NCBI GenBank assembly: GCA_964617995.1
Contig: CAZTXD010000073.1
Span: 1-16,954 of the forward strand
Length of the DNA stretch: 16,954 nt
Reading direction: 5' to 3'
Source of the DNA: CAZTXD01 sp964617995
GTDB lineage: Bacteria > Actinomycetota > Acidimicrobiia > Spongiisociales > ZC4RG35
The notes below the pieces were generated by a model. The model was not told where the DNA came from and made no database searches. It saw only the letters and a list, made by a program, of their open reading frames with translations. The position numbers were made by a program, and so were the translations under genes. This document shows, in pieces, positions 1-6,061 of the stretch (the stretch's first letter is position 1; each line of letters opens with the position of its first letter).

Positions 1-68
1 CCGACCTCGTGGCCGTCCGCCTGTCGCCGGAGGCGGCTGAGTTCCGCTGGGTAAAAGGCGCCGCATGA
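1..68 (+). CDS. C-terminal tail of a YraN (UPF0102)-like protein, partial
   Basis: Reading frame 3 is open from the window edge to a TGA at 66-68. It encodes about 21 residues, beginning DLVAVRLSPE and ending FRWVKGAA. YraN proteins (small predicted nuclease-like proteins of unknown role) usually end in a strand of this kind followed by a short W/R-containing tail, and in actinobacteria yraN normally sits just upstream of comM. The neighbourhood therefore supports the call. The other two forward frames close earlier (frame 1 at a TAA, frame 2 at a TGA). With only 21 residues visible the identity is tentative. Confidence 0.5.
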   Translation, partial: DLVAVRLSPEAAEFRWVKGAA

Positions 69-100
69 CCGGATCTCCTGCGTGGTCGCCACGGAGCTAA

Positions 101-181
101 ACCACCCCTAACCGTTTTCGCGCATCAAATGCGCGCCATGGCGCGCATTTGATGCGCGAAAACGGGTTGCTACCGGGTGGT
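101..181. repeat. REPIN-like palindrome, copy 1, with flanking outer inverted repeat
   Basis: Bases 112-165 form a perfect 54-bp palindrome centred on CCATGG. Each 27-nt arm begins with CCGTTTT and contains its own hairpin: CGCGCAT, loop CAA, ATGCGCG at 119-135, mirrored at 142-158. The element can therefore fold as one long hairpin or as two small ones. Outside it, ACCACCC (101-107) pairs with GGGTGGT (175-181). It lies 3' of the YraN-like gene and touches the end of the convergent zinc-ribbon gene, so it may also act as a two-way terminator. No T tract follows it. A related copy lies at 12141-12196. Confidence 0.85.
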
Positions 182-379
182 GCGGTTCATGCGGACCTGG
201 CGATGCCAGCAGCCCCGGTGCCAGTGGCGTCGCAGGTCGGGGGCCTCGTCGGGAACGACCACCAGGTGGAACGTCCCGGCGGGAATGGCCGACTCACAGC
301 CGGGACAGATGTAGGGCTTTCGGGCCGAATACGGCTGTACCGGGGTGACGGTGACCCGGAAATGACCCCAACAGGTCAT
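170..379 (-). CDS. Small zinc-ribbon-like protein (CPGC ... HWHxxCW), 69 aa
   Basis: This 69-residue protein has a short N-terminus (MTCWGHFRVTVTPVQPYSARK) and then CPGC (Cys25, Cys28), a strand HLVVVP (38-43), and RRHWHRGCW (50-58, His52/His54/Cys57). Two Cys, a His and a third Cys in this spacing could bind one zinc ion. I recognise the pattern YxCPGC...G..H.VV.P....RRHWH..CW from short actinobacterial proteins often mislabelled 'ATP/GTP-binding protein'. There is no P-loop here and the function is unknown. The ATG at 379 lies one base after the stop of the upstream microprotein gene (TGATATG), so the two are probably cotranscribed and translationally coupled. A GGCGG just before the stop could serve as a weak ribosome site. 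The 3' end touches the REPIN-like palindrome. Confidence 0.75.
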   Translation of the reverse strand: MTCWGHFRVTVTPVQPYSARKPYICPGCESAIPAGTFHLVVVPDEAPDLRRHWHRGCWHRQVRMNRTTR

Positions 380-380
380 A

Positions 381-494
381 TCAGCCGCCGAAGAAGCCCC
401 ACGCCAGCAGAGCGAGGGTGGCGGCGACGGCCACGGCGACCAGCACCACGTCGAAGACACTGCGTCTCTGCTCACGGAAGGGGTTGAATCCCAT
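381..494 (-). CDS. Membrane microprotein, 37 aa (MGFNPFREQRRS + one TM helix)
   Basis: The gene encodes MGFNPFREQRR followed by a single hydrophobic helix (about residues 13-35, rich in V/A/L, ending AWGFFGG). A short basic N-terminus before one membrane segment predicts a single-pass inner-membrane peptide with its N-terminus in the cytosol (positive-inside rule). I have a moderate memory of similar 'MGFNPF' microproteins in actinobacteria; function unknown. The start at 494 is chosen because TACCCT lies exactly 7 nt upstream with no Shine-Dalgarno site. That is the same spacing and hexamer seen at fdhD, and fits a leaderless transcript. An in-frame ATG at 548 would add 18 unremarkable residues. 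The stop is one base before the zinc-ribbon gene, giving a two-gene unit divergent from the crotonase gene. Confidence 0.7.
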   Translation of the reverse strand: MGFNPFREQRRSVFDVVLVAVAVAATLALLAWGFFGG

Positions 495-501
495 GATGAC
501 C

Positions 502-507
502 AGGGTA
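502..507 (-). promoter_or_regulatory. Putative leaderless -10 (TACCCT) for the microprotein operon
   Basis: On the minus strand TACCCT is followed by 7 nt and then the ATG at 494. This spacing would place the transcription start at or next to the A of ATG. No recognisable -35 is visible. Confidence 0.5.
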
Positions 508-539
508 ACTGCAGCATCCGGGCCGGCCGATCGGGCGGG

Positions 540-545
540 TACCGT
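540..545 (+). promoter_or_regulatory. Putative leaderless -10 (TACCGT) for the crotonase gene
   Basis: TACCGT is followed by 8 nt and then the ATG at 554. No purine-rich ribosome site lies between, so a leaderless mRNA is the simplest reading. It lies back-to-back with the divergent microprotein promoter. Confidence 0.5.
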
Positions 546-553
546 CATCTCTC

Positions 554-1330
554 ATGAGATGGATCACTACCGAGGATCGGCACGCGGTTCGATGGCTCAC
601 CCTGGCCAACCCCCAACATAAGAACGCGGTGCCCCCGGAAGGCTGGGAGGCCCTGGGCGAGGCGTTGGGCCACTTCGAGCGATCCGCCAGTCGGGTCCTG
701 GTGATTCGGGGGGAGGGGGAAGACTTCTGTGCCGGAGCGGACCTCGATCCCGCCTCCCTGGGGGATGCGGGTGTGGTGGCCCGTCATCGCCGGATGAAGC
801 AGGTAGCTGCGGTGGCCTCCAGGCTCCATCGCCTCACCAAGCCCACCATCGCCGCCGTCGACGGGGTGGCGGTGGGGGCGGGAATGAACCTGGCGCTGGG
901 ATGCGACGTGGTGGTGGCGACGAACCGGGCGCGGTTCTCGGAGATCTTCGTGAGGCGCGGCCTGACCGTCGATTTCGGGGGCACCTGGCTGCTGCCGCGG
1001 CATGTGGGGTTCCAGCGGGCCAAGGAAATGGCCCTGTCGGGTCGCATCGTCGGTGCCGAGGAGGCGCTGCGCATTGGACTGTGCATGGAGGTGGTGGAGC
1101 CCGAGAGCCTGGAGGAGCGGGTAGGGGACATAGCCGAGGGTTTCCTTCGGGGCGCTCCCATCGGTCAGATGTTCGCCAAGCAGGCCATCAACGGCGCCTG
1201 GGAGGTTTCTTTCGAGGATGCTCTCGGCTGGGAGGGGCAGTCACAGTCGATCTGCTTCTCGACCGAGGACTTCGCCGAGGGGGTCGACGCCTTCCTGGAG
1301 AAGCGAGAGCCCGACTTCCGGGGCCGCTGA
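554..1330 (+). CDS. Crotonase-family enoyl-CoA hydratase/isomerase, PaaG-like
   Basis: This 258-aa protein has the crotonase fold: the oxyanion-hole segment EDFCAGADL (56-64), the second glycine-rich segment PTIAAVDGVAVGAGMNLALGCD (97-118), and GLTVDFGGTWLLPRHVG (136-152). The two hydratase glutamates (rat Glu144 and Glu164) are absent: Asn112 and a Phe occupy those places. Asp140 in VDFGGTW instead lines up with the catalytic Asp of PaaG-type epoxyphenylacetyl-CoA isomerases and related enoyl-CoA isomerases. I therefore expect a double-bond or ring isomerase acting on an acyl-CoA in the cytosol rather than a hydratase. The substrate cannot be read from sequence. No other catabolic gene lies nearby; its neighbours are the divergent microprotein pair. 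The start is the ATG 8 nt after a TACCGT hexamer; no Shine-Dalgarno site is seen. Confidence 0.85.
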   Translation: MRWITTEDRHAVRWLTLANPQHKNAVPPEGWEALGEALGHFERSASRVLVIRGEGEDFCAGADLDPASLGDAGVVARHRRMKQVAAVASRLHRLTKPTIAAVDGVAVGAGMNLALGCDVVVATNRARFSEIFVRRGLTVDFGGTWLLPRHVGFQRAKEMALSGRIVGAEEALRIGLCMEVVEPESLEERVGDIAEGFLRGAPIGQMFAKQAINGAWEVSFEDALGWEGQSQSICFSTEDFAEGVDAFLEKREPDFRGR

Positions 1331-1355
1331 GCCCCAGTACAGCAACCGGGACGGC

Positions 1356-1381
1356 GTCACGACCCTCTAGTTTCTGTCACG
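1356..1381 (+). promoter_or_regulatory. GTCACG direct repeat upstream of comM
   Basis: GTCACG occurs at 1356-1361 and again at 1376-1381, a 20-bp period (about two helical turns). The stretch between contains CTCTAGTTT, which resembles a -10 (TAGTTT at 1368-1373). An activator or repressor site is possible, but two 6-mers can recur by chance. Confidence 0.25.
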
Positions 1382-1390
1382 CCGGTTCCG

Positions 1391-1396
1391 TAGCTT
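1391..1396 (+). promoter_or_regulatory. Putative leaderless -10 (TAGCTT) for comM
   Basis: TAGCTT lies 7 nt upstream of the comM ATG, and the intervening CCTGTCC has no ribosome-binding character. The geometry matches the other leaderless candidates in this window. Confidence 0.45.
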
Positions 1397-1403
1397 CCTG
1401 TCC

Positions 1404-2867
1404 ATGTTCGCGGAGACGACCTCGGTGGCGATGGTGGGTGCCGAGCCACGGGCGGTGAGGGTGGAGGCCCATGTGGGAGGGGCGAAGGAGATGTTCAAGT
1501 TGTCGGGCCTTCCCGACACCGCGGTGCGGGAGGCAAAGGAACGGGTGAGAGCCGCGGTGGCTTCGTCGTCTCTCGTGTTTCCCACCCGCCGCATCACCGT
1601 CAACCTGGCTCCGGCCGACCTTCCCAAAGGCGGCGCTGACTACGACTTGCCGATCGCGCTGGGGGTGCTGGGAGCGGCGAGGGAGATCCCGGCCCGCCCC
1701 GTGGTGGCGTTGGGGGAGCTGGCCCTCGACGGAACGGTGCGTTCCGGGCGGGGAGCCCTGGGAGCGGCCATCGTCGCCGCCCGGATGCGGATACCTTGTC
1801 TGGTCGCCGAAGAGGCGGCAGCCGAAGCCGCCTCGGTCGCCGGGGCACAGGTGTGCCCGGTGCGGACCCTGGCCGAAGCCGTGTCTGTGGTGGCGGGAAG
1901 CGAACCGAGACGGGTGCCCGCCCCCGTCGACCCTGCCCGCCCCACCGGGGCGGACCTCTCGGAGGTGCGGGGCCACCCTCTGGCGAGACGCGCCCTGGAG
2001 GTCGCCGCGGCCGGAGGGCATCACCTCTTCATGCACGGCCCGCCCGGGTCGGGTAAGACGATGCTGGCCCGGCGTCTACCCGGTGTCCTCCCTCCGCTGA
2101 CCGATGAGGAGGCCCTGGCCACGGCCTGTGTGTGGGCGGCGGCGGGACGGCGCAGAGGGGTCGATCACTACCCGCCTTTCCGCTCGCCCCATCACACCGC
2201 CAGTCTGGCGGCGCTCGTGGGCGGCGGCACCGGCTCGATCGTGCCCGGCGAGCTGTCTCTGGCCAGTCACGGGGTCCTGTTCCTCGACGAGCTGGGCGAG
2301 TTCCCCGCTCGTACACTCGACGCCCTCCGCCAGCCGCTCGAGGAGGGGAGCGTGTCGCTGGCGCGACGGGGAGTGTCGGTGACGTTCCCGGCCCGGGTGC
2401 AGCTCATCGCCGCGTCCAACCCCTGCCCGTGCGGCTACGCCGGCGACCGAATCCAGGCGTGCGCATGCCGGCCGGCGGCGGTGGAGCGATACCGGCGGCG
2501 GATCTCCGGTCCGCTCCTCGATCGTTTCGACCTGCGGGTGGCGGTGCGGCGGCTGCAGGCCGACGAGCTCCAGGGACCTCCTGGGGAGAAGTCGGAGGAG
2601 GTGGCGGAGCGGGTGGCGAGGGCCCGGGAGGTCCAGGGTCGACGGGGTTCCCTGAACCGGGACCTGACCAGGTCGGCGCTCGACGATCTACCCCTGACCG
2701 AGAGCGCCGCCGCCTTCCTGCACCGTGCCGTCGACAAGGCCGGACTGACGGCCCGTGGCTACGACCGGATCAGGCGGGTCGCTCGGAGCCTGGCAGATCT
2801 GGAGTCGGAGGACCGAGTCGACGAGACGCATGTGGCCGAGGCCCTGGCGCTGCGAGGGTCGTGGTGA
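1404..2867 (+). CDS. comM: YifB/ComM family Mg-chelatase-like AAA+ ATPase
   Basis: At 487 aa this is close to the usual ComM length (about 500). The N-terminal ChlI-like domain (about 1-165) begins with the typical TTSVAMVGAEP...VEAHVGG. The AAA+ module has Walker A HGPPGSGKT (211-219), Walker B VLFLDELGEF (291-300) and the family hallmark ASNPCPCGYAGD (337-348). CPCG is followed by CAC (Cys341/343/353/355). A C-terminal Mg-chelatase domain ends the protein (LTARGYDRIRRVARSLADL). ComM is a hexameric helicase that promotes branch migration during integration of transforming DNA, acting in the cytosol. It overlaps dprA by 4 nt, so the two are cotranscribed. The ATG is taken because translation from it gives the family's normal N-terminus and a TAGCTT hexamer sits 7 nt upstream. 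Confidence 0.95.
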   Translation: MFAETTSVAMVGAEPRAVRVEAHVGGAKEMFKLSGLPDTAVREAKERVRAAVASSSLVFPTRRITVNLAPADLPKGGADYDLPIALGVLGAAREIPARPVVALGELALDGTVRSGRGALGAAIVAARMRIPCLVAEEAAAEAASVAGAQVCPVRTLAEAVSVVAGSEPRRVPAPVDPARPTGADLSEVRGHPLARRALEVAAAGGHHLFMHGPPGSGKTMLARRLPGVLPPLTDEEALATACVWAAAGRRRGVDHYPPFRSPHHTASLAALVGGGTGSIVPGELSLASHGVLFLDELGEFPARTLDALRQPLEEGSVSLARRGVSVTFPARVQLIAASNPCPCGYAGDRIQACACRPAAVERYRRRISGPLLDRFDLRVAVRRLQADELQGPPGEKSEEVAERVARAREVQGRRGSLNRDLTRSALDDLPLTESAAAFLHRAVDKAGLTARGYDRIRRVARSLADLESEDRVDETHVAEALALRGSW

Positions 2868-3703
2868 CCGAGCCGCGGGTGGTCCACCGTTCCCACGAGG
2901 AGTTCCCCGAGTCGCTGCGGATGATCTCCGATCCCCCCGAGCGCCTGTGGGTGTTGGGTCGTCTGCCCGACGCGGTCGGCGTGGCCATAGTCGGTACCCG
3001 CCGGGCCACCCGTTACGGCCTGGGGCTGGCCCGGGACATGGGTAGAGGCGTCGCCGCCGCCGGATGGGTGGTGGTGAGCGGATTGGCGCGTGGCGTCGAC
3101 GGCGCTGCCCACCGGGGCTGTCTCGACGGCGGCGGACGGGGAGTGGCGGTCCTCGGTTCGGGAACAGACGTCTGGTACCCGCCCGAGCACCGCCAGCTCG
3201 GGGAGGCTCTGGTGGCCGGTGGCGGGGCCGTGATCTCCGAATACCCGCCCGGCACATCCCCCGAGCCGTGGCGCTTCCCGGCCAGGAACCGGATCATCTC
3301 GGGTCTGTGTGCGGCCGTGGTGGTGACCGAGGCGGCCGAGAAGGGCGGGGCGCTGATCACGGCTCGGCTGGCCGCCGAGCAGGGGCGGGAGGTCTTCGTC
3401 GTCCCGGGGGATGTGTCGCGGCGGACCTCGGCGGGCACCAACCGGCTCATCCGCGACGGGGCGCACCCGGTGTTGGGCACCGACGATCTGATCGAGGCTC
3501 TCTCCCTGGTCCTGGGCCCTCCGCCCTCCGGTTCCGTGGGCGAGACCATGTCCGGGGAGCTGGAGATACCGTCGGGAGGGGCGCCGGTGGAGGCCGTGAT
3601 CGAGGCCAACGGCGGTGATGCACCCCGAATCCTGGCTCTGTTGGGTCGGCTGGAGGCGGAGGGCGCCGTCAGGGTGGAACAGGGGGAGGTGTTCGCCGTG
3701 TGA
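2864..3703 (+). CDS. dprA: DNA processing protein DprA (short form)
   Basis: This 279-aa protein starts at the GTG that overlaps the comM stop (GTGA); a GTG one codon earlier is equally possible. The DprA Rossmann domain is clear: AIVGTRRATRYG (41-52), SGLARGVDGAAHRG (72-85), LGSGTDVWYPPEH (97-109), ISEYPPGTSPEPWRFPARNRII (124-145), EAAEKGGALITARLA (156-170) and GTNRLIRDGAHPV (191-203). The last about 45 residues resemble the winged-helix DML1-like domain. The N-terminal SAM/HhH-like domain found in many DprA proteins is absent, since the protein begins almost directly with the Rossmann fold. DprA binds single-stranded DNA and loads RecA during transformation or recombination. Cotranscription with comM fits a shared role in DNA uptake or strand integration. 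Confidence 0.95.
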   Translation: MTEPRVVHRSHEEFPESLRMISDPPERLWVLGRLPDAVGVAIVGTRRATRYGLGLARDMGRGVAAAGWVVVSGLARGVDGAAHRGCLDGGGRGVAVLGSGTDVWYPPEHRQLGEALVAGGGAVISEYPPGTSPEPWRFPARNRIISGLCAAVVVTEAAEKGGALITARLAAEQGREVFVVPGDVSRRTSAGTNRLIRDGAHPVLGTDDLIEALSLVLGPPPSGSVGETMSGELEIPSGGAPVEAVIEANGGDAPRILALLGRLEAEGAVRVEQGEVFAV

Positions 3704-3705
3704 GC

Positions 3706-3735
3706 CCCGGCCGACCGTCATTCGGTCGATCCGGG
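3706..3735 (+). terminator. Hairpin after dprA, probable terminator
   Basis: CCCGG (3706-3710) and CGACCG (3712-3717) pair with CGGTCG (3723-3728) and CCGGG (3731-3735) across a TCATT loop with a small internal bulge. It begins 2 nt after the dprA stop. There is no T tract, as is common in GC-rich actinobacteria. It overlaps the region where a -35 of the next promoter would lie. Confidence 0.5.
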
Positions 3736-3747
3736 CGTGCCTCGTCC

Positions 3748-3753
3748 TACACT
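3748..3753 (+). promoter_or_regulatory. -10 element (TACACT) of the sigma factor gene
   Basis: TACACT lies 31 nt upstream of the chosen ATG. The same hexamer precedes rpsB. A start about 7 nt downstream would give a roughly 25-nt leader that contains the ribosome site. No good -35 is visible at the usual spacing. Confidence 0.45.
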
Positions 3754-3784
3754 TTCCCCCAGTCGAGGCACGAGGGACATGTCC

Positions 3785-4567
3785 ATGACGGATCGCGCTC
3801 GCAGCGATCAGGCATTCGATATCGACGAGCTGTGGAAACAGTTCAAGCAGGCCGGGAGTGAGAATCTCCGCGAGAGCCTGATCATCCACTACTCGCCCCT
3901 GGTCAAGTTCGTCGCCGGCAGGGTGGCCGCCGGCCTCCCCCGCAACGTCGACCAGAACGACCTCGCCTCTTACGGCGTATTCGGGCTCATCGACGCCATC
4001 GACAAGTTCGAGCCCGAACGCGGTTTCAAGTTCGAGACCTACGCCATCAACCGCATCAAGGGCGCGATCCTCGATGAGCTCCGCTCGCTCGACTGGGTTC
4101 CTCGTTCGGTCCGTGCCAAGGCGCGGGAGATCGAGCGGTCGATGGCAGAGTTGGAGCACCGCCTGCAGCGCAGCCCCACCGACGACGAGCTGGCCCAGCA
4201 CATGGGGACGGACGTGACCAGCCTCCAGGATGACCTGGCCGAGATCTCCCAACTCGGTATCGCCGCTCTCGATCAGACTGTGGGGTCGGGAGAGACCACC
4301 ACGACGCTCAAGGACCTGGTCGCCGACCCGGGAGGAGTGTCACCGGAGGCCATGTTCCAGGCCGAGGAGACCCGACGGCTCCTGGTGGACTCGATCAACC
4401 GGTTGCCCGACCGCGAGCGTCTCGTCGTCACCCTCTACTACTACGAGGGCCTCACGCTCGCCGAGATCGGAGATGTGCTCGGCGTGACCGAGTCCCGCGT
4501 GTGCCAGATACACGCCAAGACGGTCATGTCGTTGCGCAACCGTCTCGCCGAGCCGCCGATTCTCTGA
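3785..4567 (+). CDS. whiG: Alternative sigma factor of the FliA/WhiG (SigD) group
   Basis: This 260-aa sigma-70 family protein has region 2 (DLASYGVFGLIDAIDKFEPERGFKFETYAINRIKGAILDELRSLDWVPRSVR, 59-110), whose RIKGAILDELR...WVPRSVR stretch is diagnostic of the FliA/WhiG group. Region 3 follows, then region 4 with a helix-turn-helix (LPDRERLVVTLYYYEGLTLAEIGDVLGVTESRVCQIH, 207-243). Region 1.1 is absent, as expected for this group. In Streptomyces, whiG (sporulation sigma) lies between dprA and rpsB, matching this position. In motile actinobacteria the same protein controls flagellar genes, so the actual regulon cannot be told here. The start at 3785 is preferred over the ATG at 3779 because GAGGGA (3772-3777) is 7 nt upstream of the former but only 1 nt from the latter. 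Confidence 0.9.
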   Translation: MTDRARSDQAFDIDELWKQFKQAGSENLRESLIIHYSPLVKFVAGRVAAGLPRNVDQNDLASYGVFGLIDAIDKFEPERGFKFETYAINRIKGAILDELRSLDWVPRSVRAKAREIERSMAELEHRLQRSPTDDELAQHMGTDVTSLQDDLAEISQLGIAALDQTVGSGETTTTLKDLVADPGGVSPEAMFQAEETRRLLVDSINRLPDRERLVVTLYYYEGLTLAEIGDVLGVTESRVCQIHAKTVMSLRNRLAEPPIL

Positions 4568-4584
4568 TCGGTCGGAGGGGCCTC

Positions 4585-4590
4585 TACACT
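4585..4590 (+). promoter_or_regulatory. -10 element (TACACT) of the rpsB operon
   Basis: CCTCTACACT precedes rpsB by 116 nt, leaving a leader of about 110 nt. The hexamer is identical to that before the sigma factor, and its CCTCTA context recurs before frr (CCTCTAAGCT). Confidence 0.5.
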
Positions 4591-4610
4591 TCAGCCGATC
4601 ACACACGTTC

Positions 4611-4667
4611 GCTCGCCCTGACTGGTGCGGCTCCGGCTGTTTGACAGGGCGTGCCTCGCGCAGGCGC
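4611..4667 (+). promoter_or_regulatory. Structured rpsB leader with two competing stems
   Basis: GCTCGCCCTG (4611-4620) pairs with CAGGGCGTGC (4645-4654) with one mismatch. GTGCCT (4651-4656) can instead pair with AGGCGC (4662-4667) around CGCGC. The two stems share 4651-4654 and cannot both form fully. E. coli rpsB is autoregulated by S2 through its leader, so a similar control is plausible here, but no homology to that leader was seen. Confidence 0.35.
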
Positions 4668-4706
4668 AGTCGCCGGCGGACGGAAGCAGAACCAGGAAGG
4701 AACACG

Positions 4707-5450
4707 ATGAGCGCTGTCACGATGAAACAGCTGCTGGAGGCGGGAGTCCACTTCGGGCATCAGACTCGCCGGTGGAATCCCAAGATGAAGCCGTATATCT
4801 ACGGCGAGCGGAACGGCATCCACATCATCGACCTGCGGCAGACGGTGGAGCAGATCGACCGGGCTGCGGAGTTCGTGAAGGACCTCGCCTCCGAAGGGGG
4901 CAGCGTCCTGTTCGTGGGAACCAAGAAGCAGGCCCAGGCACCCATCACCGAGCAGGCACAACGCTCGGGCAATCCCTATGTCACCTATCGCTGGCTGGGT
5001 GGGATGCTCACGAACTTCGCCACCATCCAAAAGCGGATCTACTACCTCAAAGAGCTCCGGCAGATGGAGGAAACCGAGGAGATCAACGCCCTCCCCAAGA
5101 AGGAGAGGCTGCGTCTCCGGCGCGAGCGGGAGAAGCTGGAGATGAACCTGGGAGGTGTGGTCGAGATGACACGCCTGCCCAGCGCCCTCTTCGTGGTCGA
5201 TGTCAACACCGAGACCACCGCCGTGACCGAGGCAGCGCGTCTCGAGATACCTGTCATCGCCCTCGTCGACTCGAACAGCGACCCCGACTCCGTCGATATC
5301 GTCATCCCGGGCAACGACGATGCGATCCGTTCCGCCGACCTCGTCGCCGGGGCCATCGCCGACGCCTCGTTGCAGGGGCGGGAGGTGGCGGCCAAGAAGC
5401 GGGTGATCAAGGCCGAGGGCGACGACATGAGAGTCGACGCCAGTGCCTGA
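4707..5450 (+). CDS. rpsB: 30S ribosomal protein S2
   Basis: At 247 aa this is standard for bacterial S2. The N-terminus MKQLLEAGVHFGHQTRRWNPKMKPYIYGERNGIHIIDL, the segment YVTYRWLGGMLTNFATI and the segment LPSALFVVDVNTE...EAARLEIPVIALVDSNSDPD...IPGNDDAIRS are all canonical. S2 joins the small subunit late and helps anchor S1-like contacts at the platform. The ATG is fixed by AGGAAGG at 4694-4700, 6 nt upstream. Upstream in-frame codons belong to the leader. The gene heads the rpsB-tsf-pyrH operon; its last 8 nt overlap tsf. The C-terminus lacks the long acidic or lysine-rich tails seen in some actinobacteria. Confidence 0.98.
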   Translation: MSAVTMKQLLEAGVHFGHQTRRWNPKMKPYIYGERNGIHIIDLRQTVEQIDRAAEFVKDLASEGGSVLFVGTKKQAQAPITEQAQRSGNPYVTYRWLGGMLTNFATIQKRIYYLKELRQMEETEEINALPKKERLRLRREREKLEMNLGGVVEMTRLPSALFVVDVNTETTAVTEAARLEIPVIALVDSNSDPDSVDIVIPGNDDAIRSADLVAGAIADASLQGREVAAKKRVIKAEGDDMRVDASA

Positions 5451-6060
5451 TATCACCGCCAAGGACGTGCAGCGCCTCCGCCAAGGCGCCGGCGTGGGGA
5501 TGATGGACGCCAAGCAGGCGCTGATGGAGACAGACGGGGACTTCGAGAAGGCGTTCGATCTGTTGAGAGAGCGGGGTCTCGCCAAGGCCGCCAAGAGGTC
5601 GGATCGGACAGCCAGCGAAGGCACCATCGGCTATTACATCCATTCCCAGAACGACCGCCCGGTGGTGGGGGTCCTCGTCGAGCTGGTATGCGAGACCGAC
5701 TTCGTCGCCAAGAGCGACGAGTTCAAGGCTGCCGCCAACGACATCGCCCTCCACGCCTCGTGGAGTGCCCCTCATTGGGTGACCCGCGAAGACGTCGATG
5801 AGGAGATACTGTCGAAGGAGAGTGAGCTGATCGCCCGCCAGGCCGCGGCCGAGGGCAAACCAGACGCCGTCATCCCCAAGATCGTGGAGGGAAGGCTGGA
5901 GAAGTTCTACGAGGACAACGTCCTCTACGACCAGACCTTCGTCAACCCGGAGCGCTTCGAGGGAACGGTGGGCGAGTTCGTGGCCCAGTTGGGAGCCAAG
6001 ATGGGCGAGAACATCGGCGTGCGCCGGCTGGAGCGGATCGCCATCGGCGAGGGCTCCTGA
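5443..6060 (+). CDS. tsf: Elongation factor Ts, short form
   Basis: The 205-aa product opens with the UBA-like domain (DITAKDVQRLRQGAGVGMMDAKQALMETDGDFEKAFDLLRERG) and has the EF-Tu contact motif CETDFVAKSDEF (about 84-95). EF-Ts recycles EF-Tu by displacing GDP. The usual actinobacterial protein is around 270 residues; this one lacks roughly 65-70 residues and so has only one core subdomain, as in Thermus and cyanobacterial-type EF-Ts. The conserved ending VGEFVAQLGAKMGENIGVRRLERI shows that it is complete, not truncated by a frameshift. The GTG start lies inside the end of rpsB (8-nt overlap), giving translational coupling. The next gene, pyrH, starts one base after its stop. Confidence 0.96.
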   Translation: MPDITAKDVQRLRQGAGVGMMDAKQALMETDGDFEKAFDLLRERGLAKAAKRSDRTASEGTIGYYIHSQNDRPVVGVLVELVCETDFVAKSDEFKAAANDIALHASWSAPHWVTREDVDEEILSKESELIARQAAAEGKPDAVIPKIVEGRLEKFYEDNVLYDQTFVNPERFEGTVGEFVAQLGAKMGENIGVRRLERIAIGEGS

Positions 6061-6061
6061 C

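Noticed and set aside
149..487. Forward 112-aa frame beginning inside the palindrome
   Set aside because: It is antisense to the two small minus-strand genes, which have recognisable motifs and promoter geometry. Its product is low-complexity and Pro/Arg-rich with no family features.
2132..2863. Upstream extension of the dprA frame into comM
   Set aside because: The frame is open, but the sequence here is clearly comM in another frame, and the translated extension is Arg/Gly/Pro-rich with no DprA domain.
2759..4252. 497-aa minus-strand open frame across dprA and the sigma factor
   Set aside because: It is a GC-rich shadow frame. Both forward genes beneath it are unmistakable, and the predicted protein has no recognisable domain.
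4641..4646. Exact TTGACA -35 consensus in the rpsB leader
   Set aside because: No -10-like hexamer lies 16-18 bp downstream (the region is GCGCAGTCG), and the bases form part of the leader stem.
4568..4706. Possible tRNA or small RNA gene between the sigma factor and rpsB
   Set aside because: No cloverleaf, T-loop GGTTCRA motif or CCA end can be seen. The hairpins are better explained as the rpsB leader.
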